Shown: positions 19,367-29,212, counted from the stretch's first letter. The stretch is DNA of 64,000 nucleotides from Alteromonas portus (GCF_005117025.1 NZ_SWCO01000001.1:682001-746000); one strand, 5' to 3'. Translations and numbers: made by a program. Notes: generated by a model from the sequence alone, not told the origin.

Positions 19367-19825
19367 TTAATTAATGTTTGGGAAGTCGAGCCTGTCTAAT
19401 TCGCTCGCCGTCTCATTACATTCACCTAATAGATGCAGTCTATCTTCGGTTTGATGCGTATCTATCTCGATATAGCCAGTTTGGCAGTAACCGGTCTCTT
19501 CCAGTTTTTTATCAAGAGATGCGTAGAGTTGCTCTGCCATTCTATCGCTATTATCTGACGATTTTTGTGATGAGTCTCCACGACTGTCTTGACCACCACG
19601 ACCGCCGCGTCCACCACCTTCGCCACCTTGACCACGGCCGCCTCTGCCACCCCCTTTACCACCTTCACGCTGTTGCATTAATGGGATGCTAAACGCGAAG
19701 AGCTTGGTACCGTCTTGCTTGATCTTAGTTTCAAAAAATATCTCATCCATGTCTAAAGGTGGTGGCCTATGAGCGCACGCACTGACAATTAACGAAGACG
19801 TTATGACTAATAGTGTTTTATTCAT
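19367..19825 (-). CDS. Small lipoprotein with an RGG-rich low-complexity tract
   Basis: 152 residues. Lipobox VSAC (Cys at about residue 17), a short folded segment, then a Gly/Arg low-complexity tract at about residues 53-80 (GGKGGGRGGRG followed by GGRGGRGG), then a charged helical part and a C-terminal domain with two cysteines (GYCQ and GECN). RGG tracts usually bind RNA or phase-separate in cytoplasmic proteins; in an exported lipoprotein the tract may bind polyanions such as LPS. The same DNA also codes simple repeats in other frames, so the tract may have arisen by replication slippage. No family recognised. Confidence 0.7.
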   Translation of the reverse strand: MNKTLLVITSSLIVSACAHRPPPLDMDEIFFETKIKQDGTKLFAFSIPLMQQREGGKGGGRGGRGQGGEGGGRGGRGGQDSRGDSSQKSSDNSDRMAEQLYASLDKKLEETGYCQTGYIEIDTHQTEDRLHLLGECNETASELDRLDFPNIN

Positions 19826-20027
19826 TTTATTTAAATCTTATTTGAACCACGTCACTTTGAGCTACAAAGGTTTCTTTAGTTGCAGTATCCAGTGTAAGTT
19901 TTAGGTAAAGTAGGGATATGTTCAAAAAGGTTTACCGTTTTTCCTTTGCGCTTATTGTGCAACGCTCGCGTATTTATATTTTAGATAACTTATATCAGCA
20001 ATTTTTTTATTTACAGGGATAGGTTTC

Positions 20028-20465
20028 ATGCTTTCCAACATCATTCGTTTTGCGAAAAACATCGTCGTGTCGTTAATTGCAATCTTTGTGTGTTTTGGCG
20101 TGCTCGATTTCTTGTGGCTTGGTGTTATTGCGGATGGCTGGTATCAAAGTGAAATGGCTCCTCTGCTTAGAAGTCAATTTATTACGTGGCCTTGGGTAGT
20201 GTTTTATTTAATGTATGGATGCGTAGTGTTTGTACTTGCCGTGGTAGCGAACAGAGAGAAGTCGCTACTTTATGCTGGAATAGATGGCGCGCTTTTAGGG
20301 TTAGCCAGTTATGGCGCCTACAACTTAACGGCATACAGCATCATTGAGGGTTTTACTTTGTTTATTATGCTGATTGATTGGGCGTGGGGTACTTGCCTAA
20401 CCAGCGCTAGCGCCATGGCCGGCTGGTTAGGGTTTCAACTGGTTAAGGGAAAGAGTAGCGAATAA
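20028..20465 (+). CDS. DUF2177 family membrane protein
   Basis: 145 residues with four membrane segments. The family signature is visible: DFLWLGVIADGWYQSEMAP near residues 26-44 and the GALLGLASYGAYNLTAYS and DWAWGTCLTS motifs. Function unknown. Its stop overlaps the 3' end of the convergent desaturase gene by 23 bp. Confidence 0.88.
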   Translation: MLSNIIRFAKNIVVSLIAIFVCFGVLDFLWLGVIADGWYQSEMAPLLRSQFITWPWVVFYLMYGCVVFVLAVVANREKSLLYAGIDGALLGLASYGAYNLTAYSIIEGFTLFIMLIDWAWGTCLTSASAMAGWLGFQLVKGKSSE

Positions 20466-21597
20466 TTCGCTTTAACACGCTACCGTACTGTTTTAAAAAG
20501 CCTCCAGTGTTGTAGTGCATGCCGTGTTCTTTGAATACGGCCTCTACCTTTGGGGCCATTTCTCTATAGCGTCTGGCAGGGATATCCGGGAACAGGTGAT
20601 GCTCAATCTGAAAGCTTAAATGCCCGGTAAGCACGTGAAACAGATTTCCGCCCTTTATGTTCGATGAGCCCAGCGCTTGTCGGTAGTACCATTGCCCTCG
20701 GGTTTCATTAATACAATCTTCTTCTTTAAACGTTTCCACATCACCAGTGAAATGGCCGCAAAAGATAATGGTAGATGTCCATAAATTGCGTAACAAATTG
20801 GCGATAAGGTTACCGGTAAATACCCATAAAAATAACGGCCCAGCTAGCAAAGGAAATAGCACATAATCTTTTACTAATTGACGTGCGCCCTTGCTAAAAA
20901 AGCGCTTCTTTAGTTCACTATGAGTAACCTGATTCTTTCGGTTGTCTTTCTTCTTCCCAAAAAAGACCCGCTCAGCGGCCATTTCGTGATACGACACACC
21001 CCACTGAAATAAAACGCTAAGTACGATGTAAGTGGCGAACTGCCATAGGTTTTTTACACGCCATCTGAAATCGTTAGACAGGCGAAGCAAGCCGTAGCCA
21101 AAGTCTCTGTCTTTGCCAATAATATTGGTATATGTGTGATGCTCGTAATTGTGAACGCGATTCCAACTCGCACCATCACAGGCAATATCCCACTCATAGC
21201 CTTTCGAATTGATATGTTTGTCGTTCATCCAATCGTACTGGCCGTGCATCACGTTGTGGCCTATTTCCATGTTATCGAGAATTTTAGCTGTAGCTAAACT
21301 CAATACACCGGCAACCCAGAGCAGCGGTTGAATGAATCCCAACATCAAAAGTACCCGTCCGCTCCACTCGCAAACTCGCTGTATAAGAATGATACGTCGT
21401 ATATAGGCCGCATCTTCAGCACCCACTTTTCGTTTAATGTCGGCTTTAATTTCATCAAGCTGAGTAGCAAGTAACTCGTAGTTCGGTTTCTCTTTGGTGC
21501 TGGTTGACCGAATTGCTTTGGTTCCACTTATCGGAGCATGCGCTTGTTCGATGGCTTCTTCACGGTTTTGGTTGTCTATTACAACGCTGGTGTTCAT
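20443..21597 (-). CDS. Membrane fatty-acid (acyl-CoA/acyl-lipid) desaturase
   Basis: 384 residues. The three histidine boxes of the di-iron desaturases are present: HNVMH (about 113-117), HNYEHH (about 148-153) and QIEHH (about 330-334), with hydrophobic stretches between. It introduces a double bond, probably delta-9, into a saturated acyl chain, in line with cold or membrane-fluidity adaptation. Its start ATG overlaps the stop of the upstream reductase gene (ATGA, 21594-21597), so the electron donor and the desaturase are made together. Two FabR-like operators precede the operon. Confidence 0.92.
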   Translation of the reverse strand: MNTSVVIDNQNREEAIEQAHAPISGTKAIRSTSTKEKPNYELLATQLDEIKADIKRKVGAEDAAYIRRIILIQRVCEWSGRVLLMLGFIQPLLWVAGVLSLATAKILDNMEIGHNVMHGQYDWMNDKHINSKGYEWDIACDGASWNRVHNYEHHTYTNIIGKDRDFGYGLLRLSNDFRWRVKNLWQFATYIVLSVLFQWGVSYHEMAAERVFFGKKKDNRKNQVTHSELKKRFFSKGARQLVKDYVLFPLLAGPLFLWVFTGNLIANLLRNLWTSTIIFCGHFTGDVETFKEEDCINETRGQWYYRQALGSSNIKGGNLFHVLTGHLSFQIEHHLFPDIPARRYREMAPKVEAVFKEHGMHYNTGGFLKQYGSVLKRIIRYSFP

Positions 21598-22664
21598 AGT
21601 TGAATCTCCAAATCAGTAACGGCTTGTGATACACACAGCTGTATAAGTTGCTCTGCGCTATCTGAAAGCTCTCCGGTGCGGGTATCTCTCACTACGCCCC
21701 GCTTTTTAACACATTGGCATTGATGACAAATTCCCATGCCACAGCCATAAGTCACAGGTTGTTCTGCTTGCTGAAGTTGTATAAGTAGGGTTTGCTGATT
21801 GTCGACAGTTAAAGATTGGCCGTTGTGTACCAGGGAAAAAGTTTCACTTTGGCTAAGGCTAGCACTGCTTAGGACAGGAAGCGCAGCGAAGTGCTCGCTC
21901 GAAACGGGCGCATTGATCGTTTTTGCATAGCTTTCAACTTGCTCGAACATGGCATGTGGACCACATACTAACCAGTGTGCATTGGCAAAATTACACAAAT
22001 GCGCTTCTACGTCTCCATCTTTTTGCTTGCTCAAAACATCATAGGTGAAGTGCTCACAGCCTTTGCTAAACGCTGATAATTCGTTGAGTAATACATGCTC
22101 GTCTGGCTTAGCAAAATAAAGTAAGTGCACCGGTGTATGTTTTAGCTGCCCGTTGTTAATCGCATCGTCAAGCATGGCTATGAAAGGAGTTATACCCGAG
22201 CCGCCCGCTATCATAAGTAGGGGCTTTTCCACTTTCGGCCATATAAATTCCCCCATAGGGGCTGAGATATTTACCCATTGATTAGGCATACAAGAGAGAA
22301 GATAGGGTGTTAATGCGCCCTGAGCTTTAACCTTGGTTACAAGGCGAATCTGCTTTTCTTTTTGGTAGGTGTCACTGCCACTTGCAATAGTAAATACGCG
22401 GGTGGTGAGTCTGCCATTTATTTCTAAGGTTAATGCAATATGCTGCCCTGCGATATGCGCAGGCCAAGAGCTCTCCGGTCTAAGTAAAACCTCCAGCATA
22501 TCTGCACTTAGTTTTTTTACTGCCACAACCTTGGCTCTGAAATACCCATCGCGCCACGCGGGTTTAATTTGCTGCATCAATACCTCCCAGTAGCCCTTCC
22601 AAGAGCAGTGGTGGAATATGCGATCAGTGAATTTATCGAGTAATAGTTTCAATGTAGAAATCAC
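21594..22664 (-). CDS. Ferredoxin reductase with C-terminal 2Fe-2S domain (desaturase electron donor)
   Basis: 356 residues. Order: FAD-binding barrel (RVFTIASGSD), NAD(P)-binding domain (LMIAGGSGITPFIAML), and a plant-type [2Fe-2S] ferredoxin domain at the C-terminus with Cys in CGMGICHQC plus a distal LC. This layout matches the reductases that feed electrons to acyl-CoA desaturases in Pseudomonas and Mycobacterium (Rv3230c type). It is the first gene of the two-gene desaturase operon. A more upstream Met is in frame only at the chosen start. Confidence 0.92.
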   Translation of the reverse strand: MISTLKLLLDKFTDRIFHHCSWKGYWEVLMQQIKPAWRDGYFRAKVVAVKKLSADMLEVLLRPESSWPAHIAGQHIALTLEINGRLTTRVFTIASGSDTYQKEKQIRLVTKVKAQGALTPYLLSCMPNQWVNISAPMGEFIWPKVEKPLLMIAGGSGITPFIAMLDDAINNGQLKHTPVHLLYFAKPDEHVLLNELSAFSKGCEHFTYDVLSKQKDGDVEAHLCNFANAHWLVCGPHAMFEQVESYAKTINAPVSSEHFAALPVLSSASLSQSETFSLVHNGQSLTVDNQQTLLIQLQQAEQPVTYGCGMGICHQCQCVKKRGVVRDTRTGELSDSAEQLIQLCVSQAVTDLEIQL

Positions 22665-22714
22665 ACCTGTATTTCGTCGGAATATCTTAAATACAAAAAG
22701 GATGAAAATGTTTT

Positions 22715-22732
22715 AGCTTACACTTGTACGCT
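22715..22732. promoter_or_regulatory. FabR-like operator 1
   Basis: AGCTTACACTTGTACGCT, an interrupted palindrome (AGCnTACAnnTGTACGCT-like) that closely resembles the FabR sites of E. coli fabA and fabB. It lies about 50 bp upstream of the reductase-desaturase start. The TetR-family regulator itself is not in the window. Confidence 0.65.
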
Positions 22733-22737
22733 AATTC

Positions 22738-22755
22738 AGCGAACAAGTGTAAGCT
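22738..22755. promoter_or_regulatory. FabR-like operator 2, inverted copy
   Basis: AGCGAACAAGTGTAAGCT. Its reverse complement differs from operator 1 at a single base. The two sites are 5 bp apart (centres 23 bp), so they also form one long hairpin-like inverted repeat. Confidence 0.65.
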
Positions 22756-22942
22756 TAATTTTTTCTGCGTCAAGAGGGGGAGGCGGGAAATTTGGGATAA
22801 CGTCGTCGAAATGCACCGCTACTTTTGTGAAAAATGCAAAAGTGCTTTGTTAAAAGTACGGGTTCTAACCTTGCTTATGGACCTTATATTTACCGTTATC
22901 TAAACGTGTAAATTTTAAGAGTAAAGTTTAAAGGACTGTATT

Positions 22943-24028
22943 ATGAAACTATTTGAAAGCATATCGCTGGCTGGAAAAACGCTGAACAATCGAATTGTTA
23001 TGCCGCCAATGACTCGCTCTCGCTCAACACAGCCAGGAGATGTGCCCAACGCATTAATGGCTGAATACTACGCTCAGCGCGCAAGTGCAGGGCTTATTGT
23101 GAGTGAAGGCACGCAAATATCGGCACTAGGTAAGGGGTATGCGTGGACACCGGGTATTTATACCAAGGCGCAAATTGAAGGCTGGAAGTTGGTAACAGAT
23201 AAAGTGCATGAAGCGGGTGGTACGATGTTTGCGCAACTTTGGCACGTGGGCCGCGTATCCCACCCTTCAAATACCGAAGGGCAGCAGCCAATTAGCGCAT
23301 CGGCGATCCAAGCAAAAGGCGTAAAGGTGTTCGTTGATGAAGGCGGCGACCCTGGTTTTGTTGAGTCGGTCATGCCCCGAGAAATGAGCATTGAAGATAT
23401 AAAAGCTGTGGTGGAAGAGTATCGCGTTGCGGCGCGCAATGCCGTAGATGCCGGATTCGATGGCATTGAGCTGCATTCGGCTAATGGTTACTTGCTTAAC
23501 CAGTTTATTGATTCTCAGAGTAATGCAAGAACTGATGAATACGGCGGAAGTGTACAGAACCGTATTCGATTCTTGAAAGAAGTGGTGCAGGCCGTATCTG
23601 AAGAAATCGGCGCTGATAAAGTAGGTGTGCGTGTAGCGCCCCTTACAACATTAAACGGGACCGTCGACGACAATCCCGAAGAGACCTATCTTGCTATTGC
23701 TTCCATGCTAAACAGCTTCACTATTGGCTATATACACATCGCCGAAGCTGACTGGGATGACGCGCCGCAAATGCCAATATCATTTAAACAGGCGATTCGT
23801 GAAGCCTTTAGCGGTCTGCTCATTTATGCCGGAAAGTACGATGCAGCGCGTGCGGAAAAAGCGCTGTCAGAAGGGTGGGCAGATATGATTGGTTTTGGTC
23901 GACCTTTTGTGGCAAACCCAGATTTACCGTACAGGTTAGCGAATAGTTTGCCCCTAAATGAACATAACCCGGATACTTTATTTGGCGGTGATGAAAAAGG
24001 TTATACCGATTATTCCTTTCTCAAATAA
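22943..24028 (+). CDS. Old Yellow Enzyme family alkene reductase
   Basis: 361 residues, an FMN-dependent TIM barrel of the NemA/OYE group that reduces activated alkenes, N-ethylmaleimide or nitro-esters with NAD(P)H. Visible are the N-terminal NNRIVMPPMTRSRS (FMN binding), the substrate-binding His-x-x-Asn pair in ELHSANGYLLNQF, the family motif NARTDEYGGSVQNRIRFL, and the C-terminal FMN-phosphate region GFGRPFVANPDL. It is divergent from the desaturase operon, so the two FabR-like sites could in principle also affect it, but they lie nearly 200 bp away. A weak hairpin terminator follows. Confidence 0.93.
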   Translation: MKLFESISLAGKTLNNRIVMPPMTRSRSTQPGDVPNALMAEYYAQRASAGLIVSEGTQISALGKGYAWTPGIYTKAQIEGWKLVTDKVHEAGGTMFAQLWHVGRVSHPSNTEGQQPISASAIQAKGVKVFVDEGGDPGFVESVMPREMSIEDIKAVVEEYRVAARNAVDAGFDGIELHSANGYLLNQFIDSQSNARTDEYGGSVQNRIRFLKEVVQAVSEEIGADKVGVRVAPLTTLNGTVDDNPEETYLAIASMLNSFTIGYIHIAEADWDDAPQMPISFKQAIREAFSGLLIYAGKYDAARAEKALSEGWADMIGFGRPFVANPDLPYRLANSLPLNEHNPDTLFGGDEKGYTDYSFLK

Positions 24029-24064
24029 ATTTATATTTGAGTTAATATGATGAAGTCATGTTGA

Positions 24065-24093
24065 GCAATAAAGGGGCACGGCCTCTTTATTGC
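24065..24093 (+). terminator. Possible terminator of the alkene reductase gene
   Basis: 9-bp stem GCAATAAAG/CTTTATTGC extended inside by GGG/CCT. The downstream T content is low. Confidence 0.5.
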
Positions 24094-24157
24094 GTTATGA
24101 TTATTACTGATAAGATTTGCGGTAAAATATAAATGTTTAAGGCGTTTCTAAGCGCGC

Positions 24158-24376
24158 TTAGAAGTGACGGTTTCTATATAGCCAAGCACCTATACCACTT
24201 CCCGCAATAAGCATTGAGGTTGCCAGCCATAGTTTTGAAATGGGGGCTCCGTCTGGGCATTGTAGGGCCATGGTTGCGCCGGCTAGATTTTGACAGTCAA
24301 ATAGTTGTCCCAATGCGAGTACTAGCAAGCCCAGCAATACACCGATAACAGCATAAGACAAATTATTAAATGACAT
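24158..24376 (-). CDS. Small two-helix membrane protein, unknown function
   Basis: 72 residues with two hydrophobic segments (about 8-26 and 50-65) around a loop with two cysteines (FDCQNL, LQCPDG), which could form a periplasmic disulfide. AAGGG about 8 nt upstream supports the start. No family recognised. It stands alone between the alkene reductase and prfB. Confidence 0.65.
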   Translation of the reverse strand: MSFNNLSYAVIGVLLGLLVLALGQLFDCQNLAGATMALQCPDGAPISKLWLATSMLIAGSGIGAWLYRNRHF

Positions 24377-24713
24377 ACTTTTCCCTTTAGTTTTTCCATT
24401 TGACGTTTACAAGGCTTCTACAGTGCCCTAATGCACACTCATGGAAAGCGTGATTGCGTTAGAACAGTGCAGTGATTATTAGCACCGCACGCATGCAACC
24501 TTGTATAAGTTTATTCTTATGGCCTTTGACACCATAACCAATGCTTGGGGTAAGCAGTTGAACTGCAAAAATGTTTATTTCGTCTTTAATGGTTGAAAAG
24601 CACACGTTGTGCCAAGCAAATTGAGCTTCGCAATATTTGCGCCAACCCCTATCAAAATTCCTTCAAATTCGGTACTATCCGCGGTCTTAAATTTTTAACG
24701 AAATAAGCGGACT
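24377..24713. promoter_or_regulatory. Leader and promoter region of prfB
   Basis: 337 bp. I see a possible -10 (TACTAT, about 24674) close to prfB but no other element. Confidence 0.35.
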
Positions 24714-25812
24714 ATGTTTGAAATAAACCCCGTTATGAATGCGATAAAAGATATCCGCGAGCGCACTGAAGCGCTTAGGGGGTATCTTTGACTTTGATGC
24801 AAAGTCAGAGCGTTTAGAAGAAGTTAGCCGAGAGTTAGAAAGTCCTGACGTTTGGAACGAGCCAGACAGAGCGCAGGCCCTTGGCAAAGAAAAAGTGGCC
24901 CTGGAGCAAATCGTAGAAACGATCCACAAGCTCGATCAGGGAACTGAAGACGTTGAAGGTCTCGTTGAATTGGCCGTTGAAGCCGAAGATGAAGATACCT
25001 TCGTTGAGGCCCAAAGTGAACTTGATGGCTTAATTGAGCAGCTAGAAGTTCTTGAGTTTCGCCGCATGTTTTCTGGTCCTAATGATGAAAACGACTGCTA
25101 TATTGATATTCAGTCGGGCTCTGGTGGTACAGAAGCGCAAGATTGGGCCAATATGCTGCTGCGCATGTATTTGCGTTGGGGCGAAGCGCATGGTTTTAAA
25201 ACGGAACTTATTGAAGTGTCGGAAGGCGAAGTCGCGGGCATTAAGAGTGCTACACTGCGCGTTCAGGGCGAATATGCGTTTGGCTGGCTGCGCACAGAAA
25301 CAGGCGTGCACCGCTTAGTACGTAAATCGCCGTTTGACTCGGGCAACCGTCGCCACACGTCGTTCTCATCTGCGTTCGTATATCCTGAAATTGATGACGA
25401 CATCGATATTGAAATTAACCCGTCTGATTTACGTATAGACACCTATCGCGCATCGGGCGCGGGTGGTCAGCACGTAAACAGAACAGACTCTGCGGTACGT
25501 ATTACACATGAGCCGACGGGCATTGTGGTGCAGTGTCAGAACGACCGCTCGCAGCACAAAAACAAAGATCAGGCGATGAAGCAGTTAAAAGCCAAACTTT
25601 ATGAGTTTGAACTGCAAAAACAAAACGCCGAAAAACAAGCGATGGAAGACAGCAAGTCTGATATCGGCTGGGGAAGCCAAATACGCTCTTACGTTTTGGA
25701 CGACTCTCGCATTAAAGATTTGCGCACTGGCGTGGAAACACGCAACACTCAAGCCGTGCTAGATGGCGACTTGGACAAATTTATTGAAGCCAGCCTGAAA
25801 TCTGGGCTGTAA
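24714..25812 (+). CDS. prfB: Peptide chain release factor 2, with programmed +1 frameshift
   Basis: Joined product of 365 residues, as in E. coli RF2. The first frame runs 25 codons from the ATG at 24714 to an in-frame TGA at 24789-24791; the rest is read in the +1 frame. RF2 recognises UAA and UGA stop codons and triggers peptide release. The anticodon-like SPF tripeptide is in RKSPFDSG and the catalytic GGQ in GAGGQHVNR. Followed after 23 bp by lysS, the usual order in gammaproteobacteria. Automated callers that ignore the shift will report a truncated gene. Confidence 0.98.
24775..24792 (+). promoter_or_regulatory. RF2 autoregulatory frameshift site
   Basis: The internal Shine-Dalgarno-like AGGGGG, then TAT and the slippery CTT followed by TGAC, is the textbook signal. 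When RF2 is scarce the ribosome pauses at UGA and shifts +1, restoring RF2 synthesis. Confidence 0.97.
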
Positions 25813-25835
25813 ACCGAACAACGAAGTGAAAGGTT

Positions 25836-27404
25836 ATGACTGACCAACAAACAGACGATAACAAATTGATTGCAGAGCGCCGTGCTAAGCTAAGCGCTAT
25901 TCGCGAGCAGTGCCGTGCAAACGGTTTCCCAAACAGCTTCCGTCGCGAAAACTATGCGGATGAGCTTCAAGCTAAGTTCGGTGAATTCGACAAAGAAACG
26001 CTACAAGAGCAGGGTAATAAAGTAAGCATCGCTGGCCGTATTATGGCAAAGCGTGGCCCTTTCATGCTGCTTCAAGATATGACTGGCCGTATTCAGGCAT
26101 ATACAGATAAAGACACGCAAAAAGCGCTTAAAGCAAAATATGGTGCACTGGATATTGGTGACATTATTGGCGTGGCGGGTGACCTGCATAAGTCAGGTAA
26201 AGGCGACCTTTACGTGAACATGGAGCAATACGAGTTGCTAACCAAAGCACTTCGTCCATTGCCAGAAAAATTCCACGGCTTGAGCGACCAAGAAACGAAA
26301 TATCGCCAGCGCTACGTAGATTTGATCACAAGTGAACAAACGCGCAAAACGTTCATGATCCGTAGCAAGATCGTAAACGGAATTCGTAACTATCTGACTA
26401 AGCGTGACTATTTAGAAGTAGAAACGCCAATGCTACAGGTTATTCCTGGTGGCGCGACAGCGAAGCCGTTTGTGACTCACCACAATGCGCTAGATATTGA
26501 TATGTACTTACGTATTGCGCCAGAGCTTTACCTTAAGCGCCTAGTGGTTGGTGGTTTTGAGCGTGTGTTCGAAATTAACCGTAACTTCCGTAACGAAGGC
26601 TTATCAACTCGTCACAACCCAGAGTTTACTATGCTTGAGTTCTACCAAGCGTATGCTGACTACAATGACCTGATGAACCTTACCGAAGATATGCTGCGCA
26701 CGCTGGCAGAAGATATTCTTGGCACAAGCATTATCAAAAACACAACTAAAGACGCTGAAGGTAACGTAACGTCTGAAGTTGAATACGATTTTGGTAAGCC
26801 GTTTGACCGCTTAAGCATGGGCGAAGCTATTCTTAAGTACTGGCCAGAAGCTAACGAAGAAGCTATTCGCGACCCAGAGGCGAACCTTGACGCGCTTAAA
26901 GCAATGGCAAAACAGCTTCACATTAAAGAGCCTGAAGTTGATGGCATTTGGGGTGCGGGTAAGTACCTTTGCGAAATCTTCGAAGCAACAGCAGAAGAGA
27001 AGCTTATCCAACCTACGTTTATTACAGAATATCCGTGGGAAGTATCGCCGCTTGCGCGCCGTAACGACAACAACCCATTCATTACAGACCGCTTCGAGTT
27101 CTTTGTAGGTGGACGTGAATTAGCGAATGGCTTTAGCGAGCTTAACGACCCAGAAGATCAGGCGGAACGTTTTGCGAAGCAGGTTGAAGAGAAAGACGCT
27201 GGCGACGATGAAGCCATGCACTTTGACGATGACTACATCCGCGCCCTTGAATATGGCTTGCCGCCAACGGCGGGTGAAGGTATCGGTATTGACCGTCTAG
27301 CTATGCTATTTACTGATAGCTCTACCATTAAAGATGTTATCTTGTTTCCACACATGAAGCCTCAGGCGCCAAAAGACGCGCAAGAAGCGGGTGAACAAGA
27401 ATAA
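25836..27404 (+). CDS. lysS: Lysyl-tRNA synthetase, class II
   Basis: 522 residues. N-terminal OB-fold anticodon-binding domain (about 60-155) and class II catalytic core with motif 1 ([21 protein letters not shown]), motif 2 ([18 protein letters not shown]) and motif 3 ([12 protein letters not shown]). It charges tRNA-Lys. The short C-terminal extension is acidic and polar. Probably cotranscribed with prfB. Confidence 0.98.
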   Translation: MTDQQTDDNKLIAERRAKLSAIREQCRANGFPNSFRRENYADELQAKFGEFDKETLQEQGNKVSIAGRIMAKRGPFMLLQDMTGRIQAYTDKDTQKALKAKYGALDIGDIIGVAGDLHKSGKGDLYVNMEQYELLTKALRPLPEKFHGLSDQETKYRQRYVDLITSEQTRKTFMIRSKIVNGIRNYLTKRDYLEVETPMLQVIPGGATAKPFVTHHNALDIDMYLRIAPELYLKRLVVGGFERVFEINRNFRNEGLSTRHNPEFTMLEFYQAYADYNDLMNLTEDMLRTLAEDILGTSIIKNTTKDAEGNVTSEVEYDFGKPFDRLSMGEAILKYWPEANEEAIRDPEANLDALKAMAKQLHIKEPEVDGIWGAGKYLCEIFEATAEEKLIQPTFITEYPWEVSPLARRNDNNPFITDRFEFFVGGRELANGFSELNDPEDQAERFAKQVEEKDAGDDEAMHFDDDYIRALEYGLPPTAGEGIGIDRLAMLFTDSSTIKDVILFPHMKPQAPKDAQEAGEQE

Positions 27405-27444
27405 TCTTGATCCTTAAATAGCGTGATTTAGGTGTTCGGCGCCG

Positions 27445-28389
27445 TTAAAGCTTCAGCGCCTTAACACGCTCTACTAAAAGGGTATTCTCGGGAACGGGAA
27501 TACCCTTTTTTGTTGCCATATCTACAATGTAACCGTTGATGGCGTCTATTTCTGTTTGTCTACCGTGAGCAACATCCTGATGCATACTTGAGTAGTTTTC
27601 TCCGGTCGCCTTGGCGACAGACAGCACATTTTCATGAACTGACAGTGCATCAAAATCTAGCCCGTAAGCATCCGCTACCTGAGTAAACTCATTGCAAATT
27701 GAAATACGGCTTTGTTCAAATTCAGGCTTAGCAATGTGCTTATTTTGGATATTGTGAAGCGCCGTTAGTGGGTTAATCACGGCATTAACGGAAAGCTTCG
27801 TCCACAGTGCTTTTAGAATATTATTTTGGTATTGCACCGGAGGAAGAGCCTTATCTAACGTGGCAATTGCGCTGGCTAGCTGTGGCGCTATTTGTGAAAG
27901 ATCGGCCAAAGTTTGAGGTGATGGTTTATTTATATTTGGCGCGCCAATTTGCGTTGCGCCAACGCCAGTATACTTAACATGAAAACCACTTGATGTGCTT
28001 ACCTTTAACGCGCCATGACTGGTTGTAGCAAGAAGCAAAGGATAATCGCCGCCAAGTAAATCTCTTGCGACCTCAAGCCCGCCCATACCGTTGTGAAGCA
28101 GCACTACGGTAGGTTGTTGCGTGAGATAGGGAAGCCACTGCAATAGGGCTGCTTTAAGTTGATATACTTTTAAGGGGAATATCAGCACATCACTTTTAGG
28201 TAACACAATAGGTGAGGGGGTGGCTGGTTTTAGCGCAGTGGTTTGGCCGTTTTGCCAATGTGCGCAAGACGGCATGGTTTTCATATCTCTGGGGTAGCAG
28301 TCATACGGCACGCCGTTTTTCTGGGCGCTCGCAGCAACTAGGCTTCCTATGGCACCGCCGCCGACTATATGTAGTTTACCCATTAGCAT
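27445..28389 (-). CDS. panE: 2-dehydropantoate 2-reductase (ketopantoate reductase family)
   Basis: 314 residues. Rossmann motif GGGAIGS right after the start, LHNGMGG in the middle, and a C-terminal helical domain with the catalytic Lys (KLSVNAVINPLTAL) and the Met-x-x-Asp/Glu region (SSMHQDVAHGRQTEIDAINGYI). It reduces ketopantoate to pantoate with NADPH in coenzyme A synthesis. Two ATGs two codons apart can serve as start. Convergent with lysS, with a 40-bp gap. Confidence 0.9.
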   Translation of the reverse strand: MLMGKLHIVGGGAIGSLVAASAQKNGVPYDCYPRDMKTMPSCAHWQNGQTTALKPATPSPIVLPKSDVLIFPLKVYQLKAALLQWLPYLTQQPTVVLLHNGMGGLEVARDLLGGDYPLLLATTSHGALKVSTSSGFHVKYTGVGATQIGAPNINKPSPQTLADLSQIAPQLASAIATLDKALPPVQYQNNILKALWTKLSVNAVINPLTALHNIQNKHIAKPEFEQSRISICNEFTQVADAYGLDFDALSVHENVLSVAKATGENYSSMHQDVAHGRQTEIDAINGYIVDMATKKGIPVPENTLLVERVKALKL

Positions 28390-28459
28390 CTATTAAACAC
28401 TCAATGTCGTTCTATTTTATTATGGTCATCGACACTTATCTGGCCTATCGCACTTTTCC

Positions 28460-29212
28460 TTATTGCGCCGGTATATAGCGTGCAGGCAGGGAAGGCCATG
28501 GATAAGTCTCTGGTGCGTTAAGTCCGTTGTACCAAGCCTGCACGTCGTCTTCGTTTATGACTTCACCTTTCTCGAAAGGTGCAGTAACCGCTAATTCACC
28601 AGAAGATAAAGGAAGCTGTAAATGCCATGCATGAAGATACAGCCTGTCTGATGCCTCACCCCCATAAAGTGTATCACCCAAAATAGGTGCGCCAATGCTT
28701 TTAAGCGCAACACGAATTTGATGGGTTTTCCCCGAGTGAGGCTTAACGATAAACCCTCGGGTACCGGGCTTAGCCGCGTTACTGAAAAACTGAGTGATAG
28801 CCGGATTTTCTAAAGTTTTAAGCAAAATCCGCTGACCGCCTCGACGATTTTTCATATCGCCCATTAACGTGCCTTGTTTCTTTTTCGGCTTGTGATTACT
28901 AAGGGCAAGGTAATATTTGCTGACACGCCGTGTTGAGAATAACTCGCCAATTTCACTGGCAACAGCTGCATTTTTAGCAAGGCACAAACAACCCGACGTG
29001 CCGGTATCTAGACGGTGGCAAAGATGCAGTTCTGTCAAACTCAACTGCTTTTTTAACCGGGTAACAATGCCTTCTACTCTCTCTGATTTACCGTTTTCGG
29101 CAGTACTGTCACCAAAGTCAGCCTCATTAGTGGCATCGTGCATAGCAATGCCAATTGGCTTATTAACGATGACGAGGTCAGCGTTTTCAAAAAGAATAGG
29201 GATCGGCTGCAC
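28460..29212 (-). CDS. RluA-family RNA pseudouridine synthase
   Basis: 250 residues. Catalytic motif HRLDTGTSG with the essential Asp, then the KYYLAL and GKTHQIRVALKSIGAPILGD motifs of the RluA family. There is no N-terminal S4 domain, and an acidic insert lies around residues 25-45. It isomerises uridines in rRNA or tRNA; the exact target is not evident. The start is GTG, overlapping the TAG stop of the Hpt gene (TAGTG), so translation is coupled. Confidence 0.88.
   Translation of the reverse strand: MQPIPILFENADLVIVNKPIGIAMHDATNEADFGDSTAENGKSERVEGIVTRLKKQLSLTELHLCHRLDTGTSGCLCLAKNAAVASEIGELFSTRRVSKYYLALSNHKPKKKQGTLMGDMKNRRGGQRILLKTLENPAITQFFSNAAKPGTRGFIVKPHSGKTHQIRVALKSIGAPILGDTLYGGEASDRLYLHAWHLQLPLSSGELAVTAPFEKGEVINEDDVQAWYNGLNAPETYPWPSLPARYIPAQ

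Noticed and set aside
24714..24791. Nonsense mutation in prfB
   Set aside because: The in-frame TGA is the conserved programmed frameshift signal, not a defect.
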